This document shows, piece after piece, positions 23,395-33,579 of a stretch of DNA of 64,000 nucleotides. The notes under the pieces are model-generated. The model was not told the origin of the DNA. It was given only the letters and a program-made list of their open reading frames with translations, and did no database searches. Origin of the DNA: Peromyscus leucopus (Eukaryota; Chordata; Mammalia; Rodentia; Cricetidae). A program made the position numbers and the translations under genes. The stretch covers positions 122,206,971 through 122,270,970 of the forward strand of contig NC_051083.1 of NCBI RefSeq assembly GCF_004664715.2, written 5' to 3'. Position 1 is the stretch's first letter. Each line of letters begins with the position of its first letter.

Positions 23395-23660
23395 GCAAGG
23401 GCACACACTTATATGCACAGAACTCAAATGGAGACATTGGATGTCCTGCTTTATCACTCTTTGGCTTATTCCTTTGAAACAGCATCTCTTACAGAACCTG
23501 GAATTAGACTGGCAGCCCATCTCCACCTGAAACTTCACTGTAGTTACAGGTGCCTATTCAGTCATATGAAGTTTTTTACATGGGTGCTGGAGATGGTAAC
23601 TTAGGTCCTAGTATTTTTACAGCACATGGCCTTACCCATTGAACCATATAGCTAACCATA
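23395..23660 (-). mobile_element. B4 SINE
   Basis: 'TGTCCTGCTTTATCACTCTT', 'TGAAACAGCATCTCTTACAG', 'GGGTGCTGGAGATGG' and a head ending 'TTACCCATTGAACCATATAG' are reverse-complement B4 in order. Confidence 0.82.
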
Positions 23661-24124
23661 GATCCTGCCCTCTAACTGTTGTGGCAAAAGTATCAGATAA
23701 CAAAGTGTATGTGTAATACAGCCAGTTGAGCCAGTGGAGAAATGACAGAATCTGTCCTCAGGAGGACCTAGGGTGACTTCCAGTTATTGCAAACAAAATC
23801 TTTCAGCATTATATGTGTTTCCTTCTGAAATACCATAAAATGAGGGTAAAGGTATACAAACAGGACAAGTCAACAAGAAAAAAATACTGCAAATATTTAT
23901 TCACAAGTCTATGTTTCCAGAACTTGGAAGACTGGTTCAGAAGAATTAGAAGTTCCACATAATGAGTTCCTGGTGAACCTGGGCTATAAAGAGGAGAGAG
24001 GGGGGAAACATTCAGAAAATAAGATACACTCTTATAGATTCATATTTTTAACCTTCTAGGAAAAGGGAGGTAAGATGTATAACAGTAAGAATCTTTGGAA
24101 AGCCATGTGGAAATCTACATTTTG
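23661..24124. other. Mostly unassigned; possible old B1 at 23915-24000
   Basis: 23915-24000 has weak plus-strand B1 likeness ('CCAGAACTTGGAAGACTG', 'GTGAACCTGGGCTATAAAGA'). The rest shows nothing. Confidence 0.4.
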
Positions 24125-24129
24125 TAAAT

Positions 24130-24830
24130 TTAAGATAGATAGTGTAGTGATTTGAATTAAAATGGCCCCCATAGGCTCCTAGGGAGTGGCACTATTAAAA
24201 TGTGTGGACTTATTAGAGAAAATGTACAACTGGGGGTGGGCTTTGAGGTATCAAATGTTCAAACCTTGCCCAGTGTCACTTTCTCTTCATGCTGCCTGCT
24301 GATCCAGATGTAGAACTCTCAACTACCTCTCCAGCACCATGTCTGCCTACATACCTTAATGCTTCCAACCATGATGGTAATAGATTAAACCTCTGAACCA
24401 GTAAACCAGTCCCAACAGAAACACTGAAGTTGGAAGTTTTCCTGTGTCCCAACCAGCAGTCAGGACAAATCTCTTCCATTCACATCCCCCAAGTAAACAC
24501 ACAGAGACTTATATTAATTATAAATGCTTGGCCATTAGCTCAGGCTTTTTACTGACTAACTCTTACACTTATATTAACTTATCTATGTTTAGCCATGTGG
24601 CTTGGTACCTTTTCTCAGTTCTGCCTTGTCATCTTGCTTCCTCTGTGTCTGGCTGGCAACTACTGACTCAGCCCTTCTTCTTCCCAGAATTCTCCTCATC
24701 TGCTTACCCTGCCTATACTTCCTGCCTGGCTACTAGCCAATCAGCATTTAATTTATCAACCAACCAGAGCAACACATATTCACAGTATACAGAATGATAT
24801 CCCATAGCAAAACACCAACTAAGACAAGTA
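24130..24830 (+). mobile_element. MaLR-like rodent LTR split by a solo LTR
   Basis: Left part 24130-24424: 'GTGATTTGAATTAAAATGGC', 'CCCATAGGCTCCTAGGGAG', 'CTCCAGCACCATGTCTGCC'. Right part after 24809: 'ACACCAACTAAGACA', the usual 3' terminus of these LTRs. The interruption is the solo LTR at 24425-24809. Confidence 0.8.
24425..24809 (-). mobile_element. Solo LTR, second family, copy 2
   Basis: 385-bp LTR, reverse orientation, from TGAAGTTGGAAG to CCCATAGCA, the mirror of copy 1 at 22062. Perfect 6-bp TSD AAACAC at 24419-24424 and 24810-24815. The inner CCTGGCTACTAGCCAATCAG block is conserved. Confidence 0.9.
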
Positions 24831-24929
24831 GATAGAGTCATTGGAGTTACCCTAAACTGGCAGATAATGCTCCTCCCAGAAGTCAAAATAAAATTCCCAG
24901 TACCAGACATAGGATAGTTCACTTAGAGT

Positions 24930-26715
24930 TGTTGGTCAGAGAGTTTCAGAGGCCCCCAAATACAGACTATTGTCATTGCTCTCTTTTTTTCACTGTTGCT
25001 AAGGATAGCATACACTGGACATAAAGAAAACAGCACAGCATTCACCTGGAAGATTCCTCCATGATTGATAGCTTCTTTTCATAGTGCCAGAAAATGCTAT
25101 ATGGCTCCCATATGAGAAAGTTATCATTAACCTTACCCAGATGTGAAGCCTGCAAGCTATAATAATGACAAGCCCAGCAAGATAGGCTAACTAGTACAAT
25201 AGTGGCATGGATATCATAAGGTAACCAAAAATGCTCTGATAGGATTTAAGGCCTACTGCACAGACAAGAACTCAGCCTAATACTGTAAATCTGGCCAAAA
25301 ACCATGGGTGGGGAAGTCATAAGCCCTAAAGAGAACTCACTACTATCATTTTGCTAATTAGACATAGAGTAAAACTGCCTTCTAAATACTTATCTTTATA
25401 TTAGTGCAACTGTCATTCCTTATCAGAGAAGATTCTTCTTGAAATAGATAGGGTTTAATACAGAGACCACAAATGGATAAAGTGCAGAGACTGTGGAGTG
25501 CTCAGCCCTAAATTGAATATCTTTATCATACCTCTCTCCCTAAAATTCATGGAACTTTATGAGAGGACAGAAAGATTGCAAGAGCTAGATGATGGGGGAG
25601 ATTATGGCAAAATTAGTGCATTATATATATGACAGGGCTATTGTACCCATGAATTCACAATACCTGCGATTGCCTGCACAAGTCCTGCACAAGATCAAGC
25701 CAGCCAGCATCAGAGCATGGATGGGAGAAAGGCTCACAGGGCCACATCCTTAGCTAAAGAGCTACTGGCACTTTATGGTGGCTGGGTAAAGGAGAGTCAG
25801 TTTTCTTAGATGTGAACCCTGATGTGTTGCCCATGATCCATGTTTTCCAGTGGCAGAATTGGGGTACCAATCCAGCCACAAACCTTCAACCTACAGTTTG
25901 TCATGCTTACAAGTTGTGCTAGGATAAAGGTGGGTGCAGAACTTGTAGGAGTGGGCAACCAATGACTGGTCCAACTTGAGGCCTATGCTATGAGAGGGAG
26001 CCAATGTCTGACACTGCCTGGAGGGGCAGGAACGAGAGTCTGGATAGTCCAGAGACCTAGAATAGAACCAAACACAACTGGCAAAAAAAGTTAATGAAAT
26101 GTTTCCTAATGATACTCTGCTATATTCACAGACCATAGTCTATAAATAATCATCAAAGAGGCTTCAGCCAGTAACTGATGGGAGCAGATGTAGAGACCCA
26201 CAGCCAAACATTAGCCAGAGCACAGGAAATCCTGCTGAAGAGAGGGAGAAAGAATTGTAGGAGCTAATGGAGTCAAGGACATCACAAGAAAACCCAAAGA
26301 ATCAACTAACCTGGGTTCATAGGGGCTCACAGAGACTGAACCAATAACCAAGGAGCCTATATGGGTTTGACCTAGGTCCGCTACATATATGTCATGGTTG
26401 TGTAGCTTGGTGTTTTTGTGGGACTCCTAACAGTGGTAGCAGGGTCTGTCTCTGACTCCTTTGCCTGCTTTCGGGATCCTTTTATTCCTACTACGTTGCC
26501 TTATATAGCCTTAATATGAAGGGGTGTGCCTAGTCTTGCTATAACTTGATATGCAATGTTTGGTTGATATCCCTGGGAGGGCTGCCTTTTTCTGAAGGGA
26601 AAGGAGGAGTGGATCTGTGGAAGAGGGGAGGTAGTGGGGAAAGACTGGGAGGAGAGGGGGGAGAAGAAACTGTTGTTGGAATATAATATATGAGAGAAGA
26701 ATAAATATAAAAGAA
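24930..26715 (+). mobile_element. L1 3'-UTR fragment (Lx-like), two modules
   Basis: The first module (24930-25805) matches 1015-1560, 9843-10036 and 38285-38800. The second (25810-26715) matches 39060-39985 with 'GAGACCCACAGCCAAACATT', 'GGGACTCCTAACAGTGG', 'TGCCTGCTTTCGGGATCC' and a G-rich polypurine end before AATAAATATAAAAG. Rodent L1 3' UTRs typically end with such a G-rich tract. Confidence 0.82.
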
Positions 26716-27029
26716 GAAAATGAAATGTGCACCACCATGTGCCTAGCCTTAAAAGAATAATTTTTGTATCACTGTTGAGTATGTCTTGCCAGGCCAATCA
26801 TTATTGTATCTCAGAGATAAATCTTTACTTTTGATAAACACCAGTTTCTTGTTTTTGGTGTTGTTGTTTCTTTTGTTTTATGAATCAGGGTTTTTTTCCA
26901 ACATAATATTTTTATGGATTATTTGGGAATGTCATGTCATGCACCCTGCTCACACTCACTTCCCAGTCCTCCTGTGTCTGCTCCACTACCACACTTGTGA
27001 CCTCTGCACCACCCCCACCAAAAAAAATG

Positions 27030-27096
27030 AAAGGAAGGAATAAAGGAGGGAAGGAAGGAAGGAAGGAAGGAAGGAAGAAAGAAAGAAAGAAAGAAA

Positions 27097-27165
<69 letters not shown>

Positions 27166-27166
27166 G
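27030..27166. repeat. (GGAA)n(GAAA)n microsatellite, left arm
   Basis: GGAA-type units followed by about 25 GAAA units. It lies exactly where the L1 3' UTR at 43735-43760 has a short pyrimidine/purine run. Confidence 0.92.
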
Positions 27167-27509
27167 TCGCTAGTTTTTCTCTCCGGGTCCTGCCAAACCC
27201 CAGCAGTCCCGTAGCCCACTTATAAAATAAACATACAGATGCTTAAATTATTAAACTGCTTGGCCATTAGCTCAGGCCTACCATTGTCTAGCTCTTACTC
27301 TTATTCTCAGCCCATTTCTATTAATCTATATGTCGCCACGTGTTCTGTGGCTTTACCTACTGCCTTTATATGATGCTCTCTGGACGGCAGGCTGGTGCCT
27401 CCCCTTCTCCACCTTCCAGTTCTCTCAATTTTCCTCTCTGCTAGTCCTGTCTATACTTCCTGTCTGGCTACTGGTCAATCAGTGTTTTATTTATCAATGA
27501 ATCATCCAT

Positions 27510-27511
<2 letters not shown>
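27167..27511 (-). mobile_element. Solo LTR, second family, copy 3
   Basis: Reverse-orientation LTR sharing GGCCATTAGCTCAGGC and CTGGCTACTGGTCAATCAG with copy 2. Its left terminus is TCGCTAG instead of TG...TAG and its right end stops at CCATAG. Both flanks are GAAA repeats, so the TSD cannot be told from the repeat. Confidence 0.8.
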
Positions 27512-27547
<36 letters not shown>

Positions 27548-27626
27548 GAAGGAAGGAAGGAAGGAAGGAAGGAAGGAAGGAAGGAAGGAAGGAAGGAAGG
27601 AAGGAAGGAAGGAAGGAAGGAAGGAA
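27512..27626. repeat. (GAAA)n(GGAA)n microsatellite, right arm
   Basis: About 9 GAAA units then about 20 GGAA units, in mirror order to the left arm. Confidence 0.93.
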
Positions 27627-27939
27627 GAAAAAGGGGGGTCAAGTCCAATTTGTGTTGTCCATATACTCACTGGAGCATAGTCAAACTCCCAGTGGCCAGC
27701 CCCTTAAAGAAAACTTCCCCACCTATACCCCTGCCAGAAGCCATCAATTGTACCACAATTGTTAAGAGTTCTCTTTGATGACTTCCTTTTTAGGCTGTTA
27801 CTTTGGGGGGATTGTGTGGGGGTAGGGTTGTCACAGAAGTCGTCTATGTCCCTCCATGTCAACTGTGCATCTACAGTCATTGCTATCATTGCAAAAGTAG
27901 CATCTTTGCCCTTCATAGTCAGTGAGAGCATGGATCATG

Positions 27940-28650
27940 GGCCTCAACATGGTTTCTGGCAACAGCATGGCCCACAAACATCACATGGTCTCCATCATCA
28001 GCTCACAACAAGAACTGGCTTCTAGTGGCAGCACAAACCACAGACACCAACACAGCCCTCTGCCAAACCATGTGCCACAGATACCATTATAGCACTCAGC
28101 AGCAGCACAGGCCAAGGAAATCAATATGACCTCCGGGGCAACATGGGCCATGGTCACCAACATGGACCTGAGTAACAGCCCAGCCCTTGGACACCAACAT
28201 GGCCTCAGGTGGCAGCACCAACCACAGATGGACTGCAGACATCAACATGGTCCCAAGTATCTATACAGGCCACCACATCAACTTGGCCACCTATGGCAGC
28301 ACAGCCCATAGACAATGATATGGCTTCAGGTGGCAGCACCAATCATGGGCATCCACTGGGCCCTAGGTGGTAAAATGGGCCATAGGACACATCAGGACAG
28401 GGACTAAACACATCTCTCTATGGCAACACAGATCACAGGTATCAACATGGTCTCAGGAAGTGGCACTGACCACAGACAACCTCATGGCCCTTGGTGGCAT
28501 CACAGGCCTTGGATGTCAACAGAGACCCTGGCTACAGCAGAATTTCAGACCTAAACATGGCCCTCTGCAACAACATGGACCACATACAACCACATGGCCC
28601 ACAGGCTTTGTCACAGCATAGGGCAGCAGGATGGATCACTGATACCAGCA
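27940..28650. repeat. Degenerate minisatellite in the L1 3' UTR
   Basis: Irregular repeats of about 35-50 bp, each with 'ATCAACATGGCC', 'GGTGGCAGCAC' and 'CCACAGAC'-like parts, for example at about 28190-28240, 28320-28360 and 28440-28480. The same unit begins the plus-strand L1 fragment at 42305. The many frames here arise from the repeat and are not genes. Confidence 0.75.
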
Positions 28651-28987
28651 TGGCCTACAGGGAAAGTATGGAACATGGGGGTCTTTTGAGGAAGTCCAAT
28701 CCAATTGGCAATCCTGTTGCTCTCAGAGTCAGAGAAAACTTGTGGCTGGACAGCTTGCTTGTGGGCTGAGTCAACACAAGTTCCAGACTGCTACATACCA
28801 CCCTGCTGACCCTGCTGGGCAAAGACATGTTCCTCCATCAACCACAGCCTTCTCCCACAACTGTCACAGCTGTCACATCTCTAGTTCTGCTTCTCTCCAC
28901 TGCATATGCACAGATCTGTTCCTCCATCTTTCCCACGTCTCCAAATATTCATTCATCATAGTGGCATAGCTTCAGTGTGTCACACAG

Positions 28988-28990
<3 letters not shown>

Positions 28991-29039
<49 letters not shown>
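28991..29039. repeat. (GT)n microsatellite
   Basis: About 24 GT units. Confidence 0.97.
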
Positions 29040-29040
<1 letters not shown>

Positions 29041-29542
29041 CCAAACAGTTTTAAATACAAATGATCATTGCAAAGAGTTGTTGGTCTGGTTCATGGTTTC
29101 CAATTTCCGAAACATCATCAATACCATCAATACTGGACATTTGCCTATCTTCAATATCATGCTGTTGCCCAGAGTCGTGGTGATCTTGTGGTTCTGGTTC
29201 TGAAGCACCAGCTCCTTCCCATGCTACGGCAGCTCATAGATGAAGTGGGAGTTGGGGTAGACTGACACAAAGTGCTGTATCTGGGCCTGGATAGTAGCTG
29301 AGTTGGTCAGGTTGGGCCTTCAGCTGACCAGCAGGGCCTGCCTAGCCTGCCTGCCCTCCCATCAAGAAAGAATAATTTTTAGTGACTTTTTTTTAGACCA
29401 TAAAAGTGTTGGAAGTTATTTTAGACAATTGGACCTCCTTAGCTAAAGCAATGTGCCAAGATAAACTGAGGAGGAAACACTGTCACTTTTAAAAGTCCGA
29501 AGTCCTCTGGTATATATGCAAACAAAACACTGGTGTCCTGAC

Positions 29543-30687
29543 TGTCCTAGTTAGTGTGATGTTAACTTGGCACAAGCTAGAGTCATCAGAGAGGAAAGAA
29601 CCTCAACTGAGAAAATATCTGATTGTAAGGCATTTTCTTAACTAGTGATTGTTAGGGGAGGACCCAGCCCATTGTGTGTGGTACCATCCTGGGCTGGCAG
29701 TCCTGAGTTCTATAGGAAAGCAGGCTGAGATCTTGGGGGCATGAGAATAGAAGAATTGGCCCTGCCCCTCACCAAGTTCAGCAATCCAGAGAGTGGGCCC
29801 TGCACCTCACCTGAGCAAAACAGAAGATCTGGCCCTGGTGATGTGAGTGCGGGTGAGCTGAACCTGAGGACCCAAGAGCAGGAGAACTGGTCCCACTCCT
29901 TACTGTCTGTTACATTGGGTGAGCTAGCTGGGGCAGTGCTGGAGGGCCCACCTGGGTGGTGAGGATGAGAGAAAGTTGTCAGGCTGACAAACCCAGCTAC
30001 CACCCAGGCCCAGAACCAGGACTATGAGTTAGCCCACCCCAACACCCACCTCACCTATGAACTGCTGTAGCATGTGAAGGGACGGAACCTGCAGATCCAA
30101 AGCTGCAGGATCTCATGACACAAGGCAACAACAGGATATCCAAGAGGAGTCCCAGTGAGGGCCCAGTACTGAGGGTGTAGCAGAAGCCAGAGGCCTCCAA
30201 CCAGACCAATGACTCATTGCAGTGAATACTTACAAGAAAAGGTGTATGGAATAAAGGGGATACCGTGTGACTCACTGGGCCACACTATAGCTTCCATGCC
30301 AAGATTTTTTTTGTTTTTTGTTTGTTTGCTTTGGTGTTTTGGTTTTGGGGGATACTTTTAAATTTTGGGTTTTTTTTGGGGGGAGGTTGCAAGGGCAGAA
30401 GCAAGACGATGAAAATATGAGCAGGATCGGGATGCATGATGTGAAATCCACAAAGAATCAATAAAAAGTTAAAAAGAAAGAAAGAACACAGGCTGAGCAA
30501 GCCTTGGCGAGCAAGCTAGTAAGCAACACCCCTCCGTGGCCTCTGAATCAGCTCCTGCCTCCAGATTCTTGCTCTCACAGCTTATGATGAACTCTTATTT
30601 GGAATTGTGAGTGAAATAAACCTTTGCTTCCCATATTGCTTTTGGCCATGGTGTTTCATCATAGCTATAGAAACCCAAACTAAGACA
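29543..30687 (+). mobile_element. MaLR/ERVL-like solo LTR carrying an L1 insert
   Basis: Outer element from TGTCCTAGTTAGTGTGATG to ...CTAAGACA with perfect 5-bp TSD CTGAC at 29538-29542 and 30688-30692. TG...CA ends with a 5-bp TSD suggest an ERVL/MaLR-type LTR. The ends also form a short inverted repeat (TGTCYTAGTT / AACTAAGACA). Its sequence jumps from 29729 to 30485 because of the nested L1 tail. Confidence 0.75.
29730..30484 (+). mobile_element. L1 3'-UTR tail nested in the LTR
   Basis: Homologous to 42890-43580: 'CTGCACCTCACCTGAGCA', 'CATCCAAGAGGAGT'-like and 'GACTCACTGGGCCACACTA' blocks, ending CAATAAAAAG and an A-rich tail. Imperfect 13-bp TSD at 29717-29729 (AAAGCAGGCTGAG) and 30485-30497 (AACACAGGCTGAG). 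Confidence 0.82.
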
Positions 30688-30944
30688 CTGACCTTTTCAG
30701 GCTGTGAGCTGAATGGACTCTAGAGAGCAGTGCTGTACTCCTTCTATCACTATAGTGTGTAGCATTGCTCTATGAACTTCCTAAGTACTCAGCTCCCAAA
30801 ATATAGTCAAAAAATACAAGCTCTTCTCCTAACCCCAATAAAAGCCTTATTTAGCCTTGAACTAACTCAAACCACCACCTAAAGGTCTTGATCTTAGTGA
30901 ATAGCTTCTTTAGACGCAAACCAGCAATCATAGCCATCAATAAC

Positions 30945-31195
30945 TTTTGTTTTGTTTGTTTTTTATGACATAATTCTTTATTGATTCTTTGGGAATTTCA
31001 CAACATGCACCCCAATACTGGTCACCTCCCAGTCCCTCCATATCCTTGCCTCAGCCCTGCAGCATCCCCCCTAAAAGAGCCACTCCAAAAAAATCAATGT
31101 AAAAAATCCATCTCACACCTCCATTTTTCCAACACCTCTTCATTCATCCTAGTGGCATTGGGTACTGTGATTTGTTACACAGTAACAGCCATTAA
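30945..31195 (-). mobile_element. L1 3'-end fragment
   Basis: 'TTTATTGATTCTTTGGGAAT' and 'CACAACATGCACCCCAATAC' are the reverse complement of the L1 3' terminus seen at 43810-43860. Confidence 0.75.
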
Positions 31196-31744
31196 AATTT
31201 TTGAGAAGAAAATGAGAAATGAAATTTAAAGCTTTCTTAATAGTCTAACATATAGATGTAGTGTAATTTATTTAACCATGTCTCTATCTACAGAGAACAG
31301 CAGTCCTTGGTCAGGAAATCAATGGTTATGTAAATAACAGGACATAAATTAAGTGAAGAAGATTAAGCACCCCAGATTATTCCTTGGCCTCTGTAAGTTA
31401 ATAGAATCCAGAGAGGCAGGAAAATCAAATGTGGTATTTTTAGCCCTTTCAATGATCCATCTGCATACACATATATTTAGCCCTTGTTGCTGCTGTGTTG
31501 TGCTGAAAGGTGCCCCAGAGCAAGGTGGTTGAAGCAGAAGCTCCTTGCCAGAATGATAGGAGCCACTCTTACATCTGTGTGCATCAGAAACAGCTTGGGA
31601 AATGCAACTGGCTCCACTAACAATTCAGCTCCCATTTAAGGAAAGTAGGTCAATTTTTTTTAAACAATGCCTCCAAATCAACAAATATAAACAGAACTTT
31701 TCTATTATTTTATTGGTTATGCTCTGGATGATGATCTAGGTTTA
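31196..31744. other. Unassigned sequence
   Basis: Nothing recognised. Confidence 0.4.
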
Positions 31745-32160
31745 CTAGGTATAATTGATTAAACATATTTATTGAAGGAGCAATTTGATGTTTGGATATA
31801 CATATACTATACATTGTGAAACATTACCTCAATCAAGCTAATCAATACATCCATTACTTCACACAGCTTAAATCTTTTCTCTTAGTAAATTTCAGGTATA
31901 TAATACGTCTATAGTAACTATAGATTCCATGTAGTGCATTCAGTCATGAAAAATTATTTACTTATAAATTTAAATTTGTACCATTGACACACATCTCCTA
32001 TTCCCCCTCTCTCAACAACTGTCAACCACCAACTACTCTGTTTGAGTCTGGCATTATTAGATTTCACAAGTGAGATCATGCAGCATGTGTTTTCCATTAG
32101 TAATGGTTCAGTTTTAATGGGGACATTCATGGCTCCAGAAAACGTAAGCAGTAAGTTGGT
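31745..32160 (-). mobile_element. Ancient mammalian L1M 3' UTR
   Basis: Reverse complement of the old L1MA-type 3' end. Blocks in order: 'TTTGGATATACATATAC', 'CAATCAAGCTAATCAATAC', 'TAGTAACTATAGATTCCATG', 'CCATTGACACACATCTCC', 'AAGTGAGATCATGCAGCATG'. Shared across placental mammals, so much older than the rodent L1s here. Confidence 0.8.
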
Positions 32161-32264
32161 ATAACTATCTACTTATAAGGAGTGTCTACTATTATCCACA
32201 TATACTATTTAAGTGAAGAAAGAATATATTTCTCTGTTTTGGCTTTGCAAATTTTTGTTTATTT

Positions 32265-32415
32265 GCTTTAGTTCTGGTTGCTTGTCTTTTTGAAACAGGG
32301 TATTGATAAATAGTCCAGGCTTTCCTCAAATTCACTTTATAGCTCTGGCTGATCTACAATTCACAAGCTTCCTCAGTGGTAGAAATATATTCATACACCA
32401 TGATTCCTAGCTATC
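32265..32415 (-). mobile_element. Old, diverged B1 SINE
   Basis: 'TTTTTGAAACAGGGTATTG', 'AATAGTCCAGGCTTTCCTC' and 'GATTCCTAGCT' in reverse B1 order, with many substitutions. Confidence 0.6.
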
Positions 32416-32544
32416 CATCACATTTCTTGTTCGTGGCTTTGCTTTGAGGATGATTTTGCCATTATACCTAATAGAAGTAGAAATAAGAAATATAACGGGT
32501 CCCTTAGAGATTAGTAGGCAACTGACACTTTTTGTTTTGTTTTA

Positions 32545-32695
32545 TTTTTTGTTTTTTGAGACAGGGCCTCTCTATGTCATCCTGGAGGTCTTGGAAGTCA
32601 CTATGTAGACTAGGCTAGCCTTAAAGTCACAGACATCTGCTTGCCTCTGCCTCCTGAGTGCTGGGATTAAACATATGTGCCACATGCCTAGCCTT
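32545..32695 (-). mobile_element. Older B1 SINE
   Basis: 'TTTTTTGAGACAGGGCCTC', 'CTCTGCCTCCTGAGTGCTGG' and 'GCCACATGCCTAGCC'. It lacks the GCGCCTTTCC block of the young copies, so it belongs to an older B1 wave. Confidence 0.88.
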
Positions 32696-32896
32696 AACCA
32701 AGGCATTTTTGTGAATGTTTTCAAAGGGTAGTGAGTCAGAAAATAGCTAGTAAAGTGTAGTGAGTCAGGGAGATGTAACAACAGAGCCAGTAGCTACATT
32801 CCTTAGTTACTCTTGCATCTGTAGGATTCCATGTATCTATCAGTGGCCAGTGGAAGGAAAAGATAAGTGAAGTGCGTATGGTGTTGAGTATGTATC

Positions 32897-33238
32897 TGTG
32901 GTGGTTTGAATGAGAGATGTCCCCCATAGGCTCAGGTATTTAAACACTTGCTCCCCAGCTGGTGATACTGTTAGAAGAAGTAGTACAGCCTTGATGGAAG
33001 AAGAAGGGACAGGCTTTGGGAGTCCGTAGCCTCATCCCACTTCCAGTTCACTTGTTTTGGTTGGTGTGTGAAAATAAAGATGTGATCTCTCAGCTTCCTG
33101 ACTCAGATATCTGCTGTGGGACTTTCCTGTCTATGTTGGAGTCTTACCTCTCTGGAACTGCGAGCCAAATAAAATTTTCCTTTTATAAGTTTCATTGGTC
33201 ATGGTATTTTATCATAGCAACAGAAAAATAACTAATAT
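32897..33238 (+). mobile_element. MaLR-like rodent LTR
   Basis: Starts TGTGGTGGTTTGAATGAGAG with 'CCCCCATAGGCTCAGGTATT', carries 'GAACTGCGAGCCAAATAAA' near the end and finishes '...AAAATAACTAATA'. I could not find a clean TSD. Confidence 0.75.
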
Positions 33239-33573
33239 ACCATCCTTGAACTTTGTTTCTCTTCTGTGATGATCGTGGAGATGACAACATCACAAGAGGA
33301 AAGTGGTTGCATAATTGAGCCAGCTTTTAGAAAGAAACTACCCAGAAATAAGTACCAGGACAGAACACTGTGGTCTGTTAAAATGATGAGAATATGTGAC
33401 ATGGACTTTTAAAAGCCATGCTGCTCTCAACCCAGCCAGACATCCTACTTCCTTCTCCAGGGTCTAGTCTTGTGAGTACCCGATTTGGGAGAGATGGAAC
33501 ACAAGAACAAGACATGTATAGAACAATACTTTAAGAGGAAGAACAGAAAGCAGGCAAACTCGGCAAAGGGACA
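33239..33573. other. Unassigned sequence
   Basis: Nothing recognised. Confidence 0.4.
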
Positions 33574-33579
33574 ACAAAG

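Larger units (their letters stand above)
26890..29365 (-). mobile_element. L1 3'-UTR fragment, expanded and interrupted
   Basis: The 3' end is at the left: 26893-27025 is the reverse complement of 43745-43865 (the 'CAAATAATCAATAAAAATATT' type end, here with ATCCATAAAAATATT). 27640-27770 mirrors 43600-43735 and 27770-27940 mirrors 42395-42595. 27940-28650 is a minisatellite-like array. 28740-29365 is a further upstream module. A microsatellite/LTR/microsatellite cassette occupies 27030-27626. Confidence 0.8.

Noticed and set aside
26934..27219. Frames rich in K/E/R or S/F/L repeats
   Set aside because: Translations of the GAAA/GGAA microsatellite.
27940..28650. Possible CRISPR-like array
   Set aside because: Units are irregular, spacers are not unique, and the context is a mammalian L1 3' UTR.
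27704..29265. Many 60-97-codon frames with H, Q and W-rich repeats
   Set aside because: Products of the degenerate minisatellite and L1 3' UTR. No conserved frame between repeats.
29543..30687. DNA transposon (hAT-like) because of short inverted ends
   Set aside because: The 5-bp perfect duplication and TG...CA ends fit an LTR better. hAT elements give 8-bp duplications.
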